NCBI GenBank assembly: GCA_003148945.1
Contig: QGGY01000008.1
Location: 219,904-283,903, forward strand
Length of the DNA stretch: 64,000 nt
DNA from: Murimonas intestini
GTDB taxonomy: Bacteria > Bacillota > Clostridia > Lachnospirales > Lachnospiraceae
Direction: 5' to 3'
In this document: positions 45,427-54,815 of the stretch, piece by piece
Layout: every line of letters begins with the position of its first letter
Position numbering within the stretch: position 1 is the first letter of the stretch
Position numbers and translations under genes: made by a program
Notes under the pieces: generated by a model
What the model was told of the DNA's origin: nothing
Database searches by the model: none
Seen by the model: the letters and a program-made list of their open reading frames with translations, nothing else

Positions 45427-45442
45427 CAGGGAGGACATTAGA

Positions 45443-46087
45443 ATGGGAAAAATAACATATCGGGAAATCTGCCAGGAAGATTATAATTCGATAAAAAAAC
45501 TGATCGATGAAGTATGGGATTTAAATCAATTTTGTGGCACTGCGCAGGGATTGGAGGATTCTCTGAATATTTATCTTCAATCCAGTCTGCTTGATATTTC
45601 ATATGGCAAAGCAGCGATACTTGACGGAAAAGTTGTGGGGATTTTGCTGGGTAAAGATGACAGTCAAAAAATACTGTTTAACAGATTTTCCGTATTATGG
45701 CAGTTGGTCAAGAGCAGTGTCTCGCTGCTTTTCCACTCAACCAGACAGATGAGACAGCAATTAAAAAATGCGTTGAAAATATCTAAGACAGAACAGGAGA
45801 TGATAGGAGCACAAAAAAAGATTTTTACAGGACACATTGAGCTGCTGATTGTCGGAAAAGAGGCACAGGGTCTTGGTGTCGGAAAAGCTCTTGTTGATGG
45901 CTTTATTTCATATGCGGTACACGGTAATGAAAATGCGTTTTACGTCCAGACAGACACCCTGTGTAACTATGGGTTCTATGAACATCAGGGATTTGAACGC
46001 CTGGATTCTACCAAAATAGCACTGAATGGTGATGACCAAATAACACTTTTTCTATACCAATACAAACAAGGTGAAAATTTGCAATGA
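45443..46087 (+). CDS. GNAT acetyltransferase
   Basis: 214-residue GNAT protein. ELLIVGKEAQGLGVGKAL is the acetyl-CoA loop and NAFYVQTDTLCNYGFYEHQGF the C-terminal strand. It begins 17 bases after the MATE stop, and AGGGAGGAC before its ATG copies the MATE ribosome site. It should be co-transcribed from the MerR-type promoter. Substrate unknown. Confidence 0.78.
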   Translation: MGKITYREICQEDYNSIKKLIDEVWDLNQFCGTAQGLEDSLNIYLQSSLLDISYGKAAILDGKVVGILLGKDDSQKILFNRFSVLWQLVKSSVSLLFHSTRQMRQQLKNALKISKTEQEMIGAQKKIFTGHIELLIVGKEAQGLGVGKALVDGFISYAVHGNENAFYVQTDTLCNYGFYEHQGFERLDSTKIALNGDDQITLFLYQYKQGENLQ

Positions 46088-46090
46088 GAT

Positions 46091-46668
46091 TTACCAGAGA
46101 AAAATTATAAAAACAGAGCCAGGATTCATAATTGGTGAATTACTGAAGCTGCCATCTGCAATCTCAACCACTGGAGTATTCCCTGATCTATTCTGAAAAA
46201 TAATGGTCTTATTCTTATCTCCACGGAATCCAGTGACTGCAAGACCTTTTCCCCTGCGGCTTTTCTCATATGGAAAAAGATCCCCATAAGATTTGCCCGA
46301 ATATGACTGTTCTCCCTGTATCGCCGGTCCACTTCCTTGCTTCTGAACGGAAATTGAATATCGTAGGCTTTTCCCAATACTTTTCCTCCATAGCAGGAAC
46401 ACCACACCGATACAATCCAGTCAGCATTGACACGGCTCATACCAAAATCATCCATGAGCTGCTTCACATATCGAAAAGCAAAGGTGTTATTGATATGTGA
46501 TGCGCTCTGGATATCCTGTGCGATTCCCATGTTATATGCCATCAGCAGTAAGTTGACATTCTTCGCCTGGTCTGGAAATAAGTCTTTTACCAATACAGTA
46601 AATTTCTTTCTATCGTCCAGAGATGCCTGGTGTTGCCACAGCAACTCTTCAAAATCCTGTTCAAAAAT
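46091..46668 (-). pseudogene. decayed gene: N-terminal domain plus start of a BspA-type LRR protein
   Basis: Reading from 46668, ATT stands where a start codon is expected, 7 bases after AAGGTG. The frame gives FEQDFEELLWQHQASLDDRK and an intact-looking domain to KVLGKAYDIQ. It then shifts frame near 46340-46355, where another frame continues QGSGPAIQGEQSYSGKS and GLAVTGFRGDKNKTIIF, an LRR_5-like first repeat, before stopping. A lost start, a frameshift and a missing repeat array argue for a pseudogene left at the edge of the BREX island. Confidence 0.6.
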
Positions 46669-46710
46669 AACTCGTCACCTTCTTATCTGCTTTTGTACTG
46701 TGCTCAAGTC

Positions 46711-48783
46711 TTATTCCACACCAAGTGCTTTAAATACTGCTTCTTCTGCAGAAGAATAGAAAATTAAGCTAAATGCACCAACCAGATCCGATGGTACAGT
46801 TCCCAGATCTCCTGCGGAAGTAATCGGAAGTAAAACTTTCTTCGCTCCACTGTCCAGACATACCTGCAGGGTACTTGCCAGCTCATCCACCTTAATCAAA
46901 GTCCCACCGATGCTGATCTCTCCAAGAATTGCAAGGCTGTTTAGTGGTGTCTTTTCAAGAGCTGCTGAACAGATTGCAATCAGTGTCGGCAATGCCAGAT
47001 TTCCTGTCATTCCTATGCCCTGCATATCCTGATAGTTGATAATATAATCCTTTGTTGTAGTACTGATCTGTCCAGATATACGATTTCCATTGGCTTTCAA
47101 ATAATTAAATGCAGTATTCGTTGCTTCCTTCGGCTCTTTTCCTGATCCAATACCAGTACACGTCAGTTTTCCATTGCCAGGCATCATCTGTGTTTCCAGC
47201 ACATAACATCCGATCATTCCTGTCTTTGATTTGGAAACAGTATAAACAGATCCTGGTTTTCCCATTCCCTCTGGAATCAGCTTTCCACCGCCCTGCTCTG
47301 GAACTGAAACGTAATGCTCTTCAAAGCTGTCATTATCTGTATAAGAGAAATTTACATCATAGAACTCCATACCACCGATCTTTTTTAACTGCTCTTTTAC
47401 TCTGCGGCGAAGCTCCAGAGAAATCTCTACAATCTCACGTAATTCTTCTTTTGTTACTTCTCCGTCTGGATATAACAGCTTCGTAAATCCAGAAATCATC
47501 TTACGAACTGCAATAGTATCTCGCTGGTTCAGGTTATTTCCAAGGCGGAAATACTTGTCCATCAGGTCACTGTAGCTGTCTTTACGCAGCTCTCGCATGA
47601 ACTCTGAAAGATAATCTGTAATAAATCCATAATCATTAGTAAAAGAATCCGGTCTGTATTTTGGAATCTCCCAGCCCGGAATATAACAATGCATACGATC
47701 CAGAAATGCAGTATCCGTTCCCATTTCTGGTGGGAATGGAGCAAATAAGCTGGAAGTCTTCAAAAGGGTATCTACACTCTGGTTGATATTTCCTACGAAC
47801 ACCATAGAAGCCTTTGCCTGAATCTCTGCCTTTCCTCGCGAAAATGCTCCAGATGCCATGTATCCTTTCATAATCTGAATACCGTCTTTATCTTTGAACT
47901 TAATACCTGCAACCTCATCAAAAGCCACACAGTCCCACATACCTACAAGACCTACCGTATGATTGGACATATTATAAAAAAGATTAGCAACCGTTGTCTG
48001 TCCTCCAGCTACCAGAATGCTGTTCGGAGAAATCTGCTCATATATGTAGGATTTACCGGTAGAACGTGGTCCCAATTCACAAAGGTTAAAATTATTCTCT
48101 ACAAGCGGGATCATACGTGCAATTAAAAGCCATTTTGCTCTCTCACTGAAACTTTCAGGCTCCAAACCAGTCGAACGAAGCAGGATATCCATCCATTCAG
48201 CTTTTGTAAATGCTTTTCTTCCATTTCTCACTTCATCCATATCCACATGCGGCATCTGGATTGGTGTCAGCTTACGGATACGGATTGGCTGAGTATTCTT
48301 CTTATCTTCTTCAATAAACTCATACTCCATCTGCAGAATACACCAAATACCTCCACAGAGCAGTCTGTCATAATCTTTCACATAATCCGGATGAATTGGA
48401 ATCCCCTTCACGCCAAGGTTTGAGAATGTCGCTTCATAACGGTCTTCCTTTGTATTCAGCACAACCGTAATTCGGTCAATCACTGTATAACTGCCTCTTT
48501 CACGCAAAAGAGAGAGAATCTTTTGTGCCTCATCCGGACGCACATAGTTTTCTCTCAAAATACGCTTTACGTTTTCTACTCCCTCTTCAATGATCTCATC
48601 ATCATCAGAATTACAGTACTGTCCAAGGAGATATTCCAGTACATAGACTGGAACATTGGCTCCTTCACGGATGGATTTCGTTAAATCCTTCCTTACAATA
48701 CGACCGTCATAGTATTGACGGAGCTTTTGCTTTATTTCTTCTCGTTTGTCTTCTGTTGTATTTTCCATATGCAAATCGTCCAT
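46711..48783 (-). CDS. brxL: BREX type I protein BrxL (AAA+ / Lon-like)
   Basis: 690-residue BrxL. A central AAA+ domain has Walker A GPRSTGKS and Walker B VAFDEVAG. A C-terminal Lon-protease-like domain follows (LAILGEISIGGTLIKVDEL), but the Lon Ser and Lys positions seem replaced (GMTGNLALP, DELAS). BrxL is needed for phage restriction in BREX and binds DNA as a ring. It is last in the island and separated from the rest by a terminator-like hairpin and a repeat-rich leader, so it may be expressed independently. Confidence 0.93.
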   Translation of the reverse strand: MDDLHMENTTEDKREEIKQKLRQYYDGRIVRKDLTKSIREGANVPVYVLEYLLGQYCNSDDDEIIEEGVENVKRILRENYVRPDEAQKILSLLRERGSYTVIDRITVVLNTKEDRYEATFSNLGVKGIPIHPDYVKDYDRLLCGGIWCILQMEYEFIEEDKKNTQPIRIRKLTPIQMPHVDMDEVRNGRKAFTKAEWMDILLRSTGLEPESFSERAKWLLIARMIPLVENNFNLCELGPRSTGKSYIYEQISPNSILVAGGQTTVANLFYNMSNHTVGLVGMWDCVAFDEVAGIKFKDKDGIQIMKGYMASGAFSRGKAEIQAKASMVFVGNINQSVDTLLKTSSLFAPFPPEMGTDTAFLDRMHCYIPGWEIPKYRPDSFTNDYGFITDYLSEFMRELRKDSYSDLMDKYFRLGNNLNQRDTIAVRKMISGFTKLLYPDGEVTKEELREIVEISLELRRRVKEQLKKIGGMEFYDVNFSYTDNDSFEEHYVSVPEQGGGKLIPEGMGKPGSVYTVSKSKTGMIGCYVLETQMMPGNGKLTCTGIGSGKEPKEATNTAFNYLKANGNRISGQISTTTKDYIINYQDMQGIGMTGNLALPTLIAICSAALEKTPLNSLAILGEISIGGTLIKVDELASTLQVCLDSGAKKVLLPITSAGDLGTVPSDLVGAFSLIFYSSAEEAVFKALGVE

Positions 48784-48807
48784 AAATATACTTTTCTCCT
48801 CACAAAT

Positions 48808-48925
48808 CTTGTGTAAAACGCTTGTGTAAATGCTCTCTAAATTCTGATTTACACAAGCAAAAACCTCGATTTTGAGGGCTTTTTTATTCTTTTCAATGAT
48901 TTCTTGTGTAAATTCTTGTGTAAAT
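48808..48925. repeat. five CTTGTGTAAA boxes upstream of brxL
   Basis: CTTGTGTAAA occurs at 48808-48817, 48821-48830, 48903-48912 and 48915-48924, and inverted at 48848-48857. The second copy and the inverted copy make a 12-base perfect dyad (GCTTGTGTAAAT 48820-48831 with ATTTACACAAGC 48847-48858). All lie in the 143-base gap between the AlbA_2-type gene and brxL. Confidence 0.8.
48859..48886. terminator. short bidirectional hairpin inside the brxL leader
   Basis: CCTC (48864-48867) pairs with GAGG (48874-48877), with T5 on the minus strand and T6 on the plus strand. The stem is short; attenuation before brxL is possible. Confidence 0.4.
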
Positions 48926-48926
48926 A

Positions 48927-50645
48927 TTATTTTTCTTGTTTAACCTGTTCCACCAAAATCCAAGATGACCTCTGCTGATTTTGGGAATCTGTGGTAATAA
49001 TCCCTTTTCTTCGCATAGTGGCAAGCAAATTTCGTATCTTATCTTCTTTCTGCTTATCTTCCATTACTTCTGGCAATTTATCCCAAAGTAGTGCCCTTAT
49101 ATCTTTTTTCTTTGCTTTTTTGTATTGTTTAAGATATCGCACAATTAAGTCTCTATAGTATTGATCATCGAATGCTTTATTCTTTACATACTGGCTCTTT
49201 TCACCGATTGTTTCTGATATAGAAGCTGATAGAAAAATATTAGGTACTTTTCCTTCTATAACCTTTAGCTTTCTCAAGTATTTCACAGCTGCTTTATCGA
49301 TTTTAATACCCTTTTGTACGCAGTCGATCAAAAATACCGTTTCCAAATCGAAGTCAGGATTTTTAAATAATATCTGCGAATAATTTTCATCAAGAATTTT
49401 TCCATATATGCAAACTCTTACCTGTTGCCTATTCGATAAATCATAATCTGGGAGCGGAAAGTATCTTTCTTTTTGAATCCGAAATACTCTTCTTATTCCT
49501 GTAGACTGTGAATCGATCATATTCAGTTTCACCATTGTCTCTGCCAACAACTGATTTCTATAAAACGGTGGATTATATCCCGGATTCAATACTGGCTCAA
49601 TTTTTCCCGGCAAAAAAGATCCTGGATTGGTAAGGATAATCTTATCTTCAAATTCATTTAGATATATTCTTCCACCATACGTATATTCCGAATGAGCAAT
49701 ACAGTTATTTAAAAGCTCTCGAAGAAGCCACATATCATACTGTTTTGTTTCTGTTGGAAATAGTGTTAACTGGTTCGGCATATATCTGTAAGTAAGGTTT
49801 CTAATCTTTCCAAACAGTCGCTCACTTAAAGTAATATACGGAATTTTAAAGATTTCGTAATCACTCACTTCATTTTTTGAATCGTACACTCTCCATGATG
49901 CTTCAGGAACAGTTTTAAACAAATAATCATAATCTTCATTTCCCAGTAACAACATTGCCGCATTTGTTATTTTACCATTGAGCATCAGCTTCAATTTGGT
50001 CAGAAACTGTTCATTTGTCATTCGATCCACTTCTTCGCTGATGTACGATTTATTCATCTTTTTTTTATAATTTTCTCGTGCAAGATTAATAGCATTGGTA
50101 TCCAGATGTTCTATTTCTGCTTCTGGAACAATCTGCTTCGACCAGTCTTTCTTTTCCTGCCCACGAATTCGATCAAGTTCTTCTACAGATAATGCTCCCA
50201 AAGATTCTCCATTGCGTCCATAAAAATGGTCATTCCACCCTGTCGGTGTTGCCGTTGTTGCTGCTGGAATCTGAAACATAATTACACGTTTCTTTTCACC
50301 ATCTACCACAGGAAATACTTCATAAATTTCTATAAAAGATATTCCACCTGTAGTTCCTACTGATATTTCCTGCTTCAGAGTATCCAAGCCCTTGTTATTT
50401 CTATAATCAGAACCAACAATAGCCTTATCCTTATTTCTTACTCCGAAAACCAGCCATCCATGCTGCAATCCTTTTAAATTTGATTCGTTGCTTATTGCAG
50501 AAAAATATTGTCCTATTTTATTTTTATCATAGTCCTTTCCTGCCTCTTTAAATTCAACTACTTCCATTTCCCAACTTTTGATCAATTTTTCAAGGATCGT
50601 GCAGAGTTCTGAATTGCTAGGCTTATCTTCCATCCATAAATCCAT
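48927..50645 (-). CDS. AlbA_2/Schlafen-type protein with RecG-like ATPase C-terminus, BREX accessory
   Basis: 572-residue protein. The N-terminal AlbA_2 (Schlafen) domain, EVVEFKEAG to WLVFGVRNK, resembles nucleic-acid-binding or nuclease domains. A HATPase_c_4-type region (LRELLNNCIAHSEYTYGG, STGIRRVFRIQ) and a C-terminal winged helix follow. ATG 50645 is chosen after AGAGGTG. It lies between pglZ and brxL, a known cargo position in BREX islands. Its function there is not established; it may be a second antiviral effector or a regulator. Confidence 0.82.
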   Translation of the reverse strand: MDLWMEDKPSNSELCTILEKLIKSWEMEVVEFKEAGKDYDKNKIGQYFSAISNESNLKGLQHGWLVFGVRNKDKAIVGSDYRNNKGLDTLKQEISVGTTGGISFIEIYEVFPVVDGEKKRVIMFQIPAATTATPTGWNDHFYGRNGESLGALSVEELDRIRGQEKKDWSKQIVPEAEIEHLDTNAINLARENYKKKMNKSYISEEVDRMTNEQFLTKLKLMLNGKITNAAMLLLGNEDYDYLFKTVPEASWRVYDSKNEVSDYEIFKIPYITLSERLFGKIRNLTYRYMPNQLTLFPTETKQYDMWLLRELLNNCIAHSEYTYGGRIYLNEFEDKIILTNPGSFLPGKIEPVLNPGYNPPFYRNQLLAETMVKLNMIDSQSTGIRRVFRIQKERYFPLPDYDLSNRQQVRVCIYGKILDENYSQILFKNPDFDLETVFLIDCVQKGIKIDKAAVKYLRKLKVIEGKVPNIFLSASISETIGEKSQYVKNKAFDDQYYRDLIVRYLKQYKKAKKKDIRALLWDKLPEVMEDKQKEDKIRNLLATMRRKGIITTDSQNQQRSSWILVEQVKQEK

Positions 50646-50719
50646 TTTTACATCACCTCTCCAACACTTCATACTGTTTTGCTGTTTCTTTGTTCACAAA
50701 ATATTTTTCTAATACATTT

Positions 50720-53266
50720 CTAAAACCCAAAATCATACACGAACGCAATATCAATCATAAATTCATACTGTTGCAAAATATTCTTCTCATCATTTGCATC
50801 TGCCAGCACCAGATAATACTTATCACCATACTTGTATTCTCTGGACTTCAATGTAAACTTCTCATGGAATGTTCTCTTCTCCGGTGCATCTTCACGACTA
50901 TTCGCCACGATCGGTACATCAAAAGATATCTTTTCTCCATCTTCTGTCGCAAAGTATGCCACCAAACTTCTTGCCTTCATAGTATCTGTTACTTTCTCTG
51001 TCTGAATAAAATCAAAGTAAGTAATCAGGTTGGTCACCTTTCGATTCACAGAAGTCGGAATCACATCTACATAATCGTAAGCAACCGCTCTAGTATTCGT
51101 TGTCAGTTCAATTACCGGAATCAGCATCTCTTGAAGTGATGAACCTCCATGCACATAGTTCTGTCCTCCACCGGCTACCTTAAAAATATCTGCTCCAATC
51201 GGTGTGGTCACATATAAATTATTCATATATGCCATCAATCTGGACTTCATTCCCGGTTCGTTTACTTTCCGTGTTGTAAGCAGGAACCGTTTGTTGGAAT
51301 ATACACAGATTTCACGGTCATATGATACTTTGTCAAATTCATGTAGCTTGTCTCTCTTATACAAGAAGCCATGATCTGCTGTAATAAAGAATTTCGGCGC
51401 TGATAAATACATTGTTAATCTATGTATCAAGCGATGGATTTCATCTATTGCTTCCTCACAGGCTTTAAAAACTTCATTCTCACTGGCTGCCTTATCTCCA
51501 CGAGCGTCTACCTGGTTATGATAAATGTATACAATATTTTTTCCCTGCAGTAGTTCACGAAGTCTATCTTGATTTGCGTCAATTAAATCGTCAAATGCCA
51601 AAGCTACATTGTTTTCATTCTGCGCTTTTAAAATCTTATCTCTGGAGGCCAGATCACCACAGCTCTGTCCATCTACTGTGATATTCAATTTATCATCTAC
51701 CTGTAATTCCTTATGTGGCAGAAGGCTTGCCATTCCCACTGATGTTACCGAAGGCAGTCCACTGATCATACACTCTAATTTCGGCGTACACTTTTCATCC
51801 AGTTCCAATCGTTCCATCAATTCTTTTGCACATTCATACCGAAAAGCATCAGAAATGATGACGATTACACGTTTGTTTCCTTCGTATGACTTCAGATAAT
51901 TGCGATAGAAATCTTCCTGACGTTTTAATCCGGTATCTACTATCAAATTATCCGTCAATTCCTGATTCCACTTCGGGGTTACTTTCTGCAGATAAGTGAA
52001 GGAATACATATTCTCAATGCGTTCTCTTACCTTAGAAAATCTCTCTGTATCTTCTATGCAGTCATAAGCACTATAAAACCATCTATAATAAGAATCAATC
52101 AAATATGTCTGTTTCTGATAATCATCTACTATAGCCTTGATATCACTGGTTACTTCCAGAACAGATACCGCTTTCATCATCTGATAGGCATATTTGATTG
52201 CCTGATATTCATTCTTGTATACGTTTCCAAAATGGCAGGACTTTGCAGTTCGCTGTTCTGTAATCTGTGCAAGGTTCATGCCATCAATCTGAGCATCCAG
52301 GATCTCGTCGTTCAGCTGATCCAACGCCCAGTCAATTAAAATATGATCCAGTTCTCTGAAAGCATCACAATTTGCAATATCCAGAAGCTGTGCTGACTGA
52401 TCTTTTGATTTGTCCGCATCCTTTTTCAATTCATCCCGTATTCTGCTCACTACCCGTAACGTCTTGTCCACTTTTTCTGATAATACGTCATAAGCATTCT
52501 GATAAAGTACATTGTCCATCAAATTCCGGACAAATACGACTACATCATTCTTCTTTTTCAATATATATGATTTTAAAACAGCTGGTACCGTATCTTTTAA
52601 CGCTACCGATGCATATGTCAAAAGCATACATGCTGCCAGATCATCTATGTTCGGATTTGCAGACTGGTATCCAAAACACTTCTCACATAATTCCCAGAAC
52701 TTTTCTAAAAGTCCATTATCCTCTAACGCCTTCATGTATGCTTCGTTGTCATGCAGTAATAACTGTCTGGTAATCTCTTCAAAATTCGGAGTCTTTACAT
52801 CTGTAAGCACGGCAATAAGACCAATATCAATGGTTTCCACATTGAAATGGTCTATGCCGAGTTCTTTAAACTTCTCAATACGATTCTTATTCTTCCAGAA
52901 GTTACTGTACTGTGCCAGATGTTCTTTAAATCGGTTATCAATTCCAATTTCCTGTGACATCTGGGATACCCGGTCCGTGTAGTACGGAACAGAGTAATAA
53001 TACATATCTGCCAATGGATTCTCCGCATCACCAGGTTTAGGAAATGGTGCGTATACAAGATACTTGTTCTCTGTATCTGATTCATTTAATAACCATTTGG
53101 AATAAAACCAGTTCGTACCATCCAGAATATGTAATTTTGCATTGTCCAGTTGCAATTCAGATACCTCGTCTTCGTATTCCCCTTTATCATCAAACCAGAA
53201 TATAATACGAGTCTCTTCCTTGGAAAATTCAGAATTCAACTGCTCTTGTATATTTTGTAAATCCAT
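50720..53266 (-). CDS. pglZ: BREX type I phosphatase-like protein PglZ
   Basis: 848-residue PglZ. The alkaline-phosphatase-superfamily core shows VIVIISDAFRYECAKELMER and FITADHGFLYKRDKL metal-ligand motifs, and GLPSVTSVGMASLLPH. PglZ is essential in BREX and interacts with PglX. ATG 53266 follows AAGGTGAAAAG; the frame is open to 53305. It lies 42 bases after the stub gene. Confidence 0.93.
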   Translation of the reverse strand: MDLQNIQEQLNSEFSKEETRIIFWFDDKGEYEDEVSELQLDNAKLHILDGTNWFYSKWLLNESDTENKYLVYAPFPKPGDAENPLADMYYYSVPYYTDRVSQMSQEIGIDNRFKEHLAQYSNFWKNKNRIEKFKELGIDHFNVETIDIGLIAVLTDVKTPNFEEITRQLLLHDNEAYMKALEDNGLLEKFWELCEKCFGYQSANPNIDDLAACMLLTYASVALKDTVPAVLKSYILKKKNDVVVFVRNLMDNVLYQNAYDVLSEKVDKTLRVVSRIRDELKKDADKSKDQSAQLLDIANCDAFRELDHILIDWALDQLNDEILDAQIDGMNLAQITEQRTAKSCHFGNVYKNEYQAIKYAYQMMKAVSVLEVTSDIKAIVDDYQKQTYLIDSYYRWFYSAYDCIEDTERFSKVRERIENMYSFTYLQKVTPKWNQELTDNLIVDTGLKRQEDFYRNYLKSYEGNKRVIVIISDAFRYECAKELMERLELDEKCTPKLECMISGLPSVTSVGMASLLPHKELQVDDKLNITVDGQSCGDLASRDKILKAQNENNVALAFDDLIDANQDRLRELLQGKNIVYIYHNQVDARGDKAASENEVFKACEEAIDEIHRLIHRLTMYLSAPKFFITADHGFLYKRDKLHEFDKVSYDREICVYSNKRFLLTTRKVNEPGMKSRLMAYMNNLYVTTPIGADIFKVAGGGQNYVHGGSSLQEMLIPVIELTTNTRAVAYDYVDVIPTSVNRKVTNLITYFDFIQTEKVTDTMKARSLVAYFATEDGEKISFDVPIVANSREDAPEKRTFHEKFTLKSREYKYGDKYYLVLADANDEKNILQQYEFMIDIAFVYDFGF

Positions 53267-53308
53267 CTTTTCACCTTCAAGTTTATTTGTGCCTAATCTC
53301 CGCACAGT

Positions 53309-53527
53309 TTATGATATCTTCAATTTGCTCTCAAGCCAGGAAATGATAATTCCACAATACGGTGTCAAATTTCTTTCCTGTACAAGATTTGCATAAGTGC
53401 GTTCCAGCTCACGCATAAATGCATCTTGTGATTTACCTTTGCACTTTCTCATGATTCTATTTTTCTCTGCCATCAAAACATTTTTCCTTGTCTGTGGTAA
53501 CGAAAGTGCCTGGCAATTCAAGTTCAA
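53309..53527 (-). pseudogene. C-terminal stub of a PtuB/TIGR02646-like HNH protein
   Basis: 72 codons. The frame begins TTG overlapping the ATPase TGA (TTGA), reads LNLNCQALSLPQTRKNVLMA and ends YCGIIISWLESKLKIS. I recognise the LNLN...R and late hydrophobic pattern as resembling the C-terminus of HNH partners of COG3950 ATPases. No HNH motif remains. The ATPase reading ends unusually at TTDPD exactly where the stub begins, as expected from one deletion fusing the two genes. Alternatively it is a genuine small gene starting at ATG 53473. Confidence 0.45.
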
Positions 53528-54792
53528 TCCGGATCTGTTGTTCCGACAATCGCTTCTATCTCCATCAAAACCTTATCTGCTTCTTTGTATTTATTTTCAT
53601 CCATATACGCATAGAATAAATCCATACGCTGCTTGATATCAGCCGGACGCTCCGATACTTTCATAACCTCCCGTAAGATGGAATTTACATCTCTTCCATA
53701 GGTCTGTGCCACCGGCATGTAGATTTCTCCATGATCCAGAATTCGAATCTGCTCTCTTCTAACAGAGTTGATAACTGCCGGAGCGTGGGAGCTGACAATA
53801 AACTGGAGCTCCGGAAAAATTGCATGAAGGTCACTCAGAATCGTCTGCTGCCACTGCGGATGCAAATGTAAATCAATTTCATCAATCAGCACAACACCAG
53901 GTGTTTTTTCCAGCACCTGATCTCCCAGCGTAGAATTTAATACTGCCATACGATAGGCAATGTCACCGATCATACTGAGAGTATTCTTATATCCTTCGCT
54001 CATCTCATCCATTGCAAATTTCTGTGCATCGCCATTCGCAGTTTCAAATTCCAGTACCCGTCTATGGGTATCAAGATCAAAGAAAAGGGTGGCATTTCGT
54101 GCACCGCTGATTCTCTCAAAGCTTCTGCAGATTGCTTTTTCGACTGTTTTCAAAAGTAATGGTCTTTCCAGTATGCCTGTCTTCTGCTGTTCCTGAAGAC
54201 TTTTTAGTGTCTGCATCTGGAACCAGTTTAGCATCAACTTTTCATTTGACTCGGCTGCCACACAATCCACGTAGCCGACCTGACGTTTAAACTCCGTTAA
54301 AGATTTCAGATTTCTCTTTTCTTTCTTCTGTGCATATAAACGTCCAGTTCCGTAGTACGATATCAGCGGAAGCACCAGTGACTTATCTCCTGTCATGATC
54401 TGATTCTGTGCTTTCTTCGCAAGAGCTGTCAATTCACCTGCATCTTTGATAGTAGTCTTGCCACTTTCAGAGTTCAAAGAACGAATCCATTTAACATTTC
54501 GCTGAGCCAGGCAATCACCAATACTCTCAATACTTACTGGAAACTGGTGCTGCGGATCAATCGTTCCGTTTAAATCATGGAACTCATATCTGGCATCATC
54601 CTTTAAAATACTTCTACTAACACCACCATCTATCCCCAATAGAAATGTACTGACTGAGACAGCCACTGCATCCAATATTGCAGTCTTTCCTGCTCCATTC
54701 TTACCAACTACCAATGTGATATAATCATCAAAATCAATCTCAGCCTCTTTGAAACATCTGTAATTGGAAATCTTGATATTTTTTAATTTCAA
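53524..54792 (-). CDS. AAA ATPase, PtuA/COG3950-like, BREX-embedded
   Basis: 422-residue SMC/ABC-type ATPase. Walker A is GKNGAGKT (30-37), signature DEMSEGYKNTLSM, Walker B GVVLIDEIDLHLHPQWQQ and H-loop FIVSSHAPAV. It resembles PtuA of Septu and retron-Ec78 systems, where it controls an HNH nuclease. It sits between pglX and pglZ. The C-terminus stops abruptly at TTDPD, overlapping the stub gene by 4 bases. Confidence 0.82.
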   Translation of the reverse strand: MKLKNIKISNYRCFKEAEIDFDDYITLVVGKNGAGKTAILDAVAVSVSTFLLGIDGGVSRSILKDDARYEFHDLNGTIDPQHQFPVSIESIGDCLAQRNVKWIRSLNSESGKTTIKDAGELTALAKKAQNQIMTGDKSLVLPLISYYGTGRLYAQKKEKRNLKSLTEFKRQVGYVDCVAAESNEKLMLNWFQMQTLKSLQEQQKTGILERPLLLKTVEKAICRSFERISGARNATLFFDLDTHRRVLEFETANGDAQKFAMDEMSEGYKNTLSMIGDIAYRMAVLNSTLGDQVLEKTPGVVLIDEIDLHLHPQWQQTILSDLHAIFPELQFIVSSHAPAVINSVRREQIRILDHGEIYMPVAQTYGRDVNSILREVMKVSERPADIKQRMDLFYAYMDENKYKEADKVLMEIEAIVGTTDPD

Positions 54793-54815
54793 TTATCTGT
54801 CACCTCCATTCCTTC

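Noticed and set aside
48808..48925. CRISPR array
   Set aside because: The repeats are about 10 bases with irregular spacing and mixed orientation, not CRISPR-like, and no cas gene is present.
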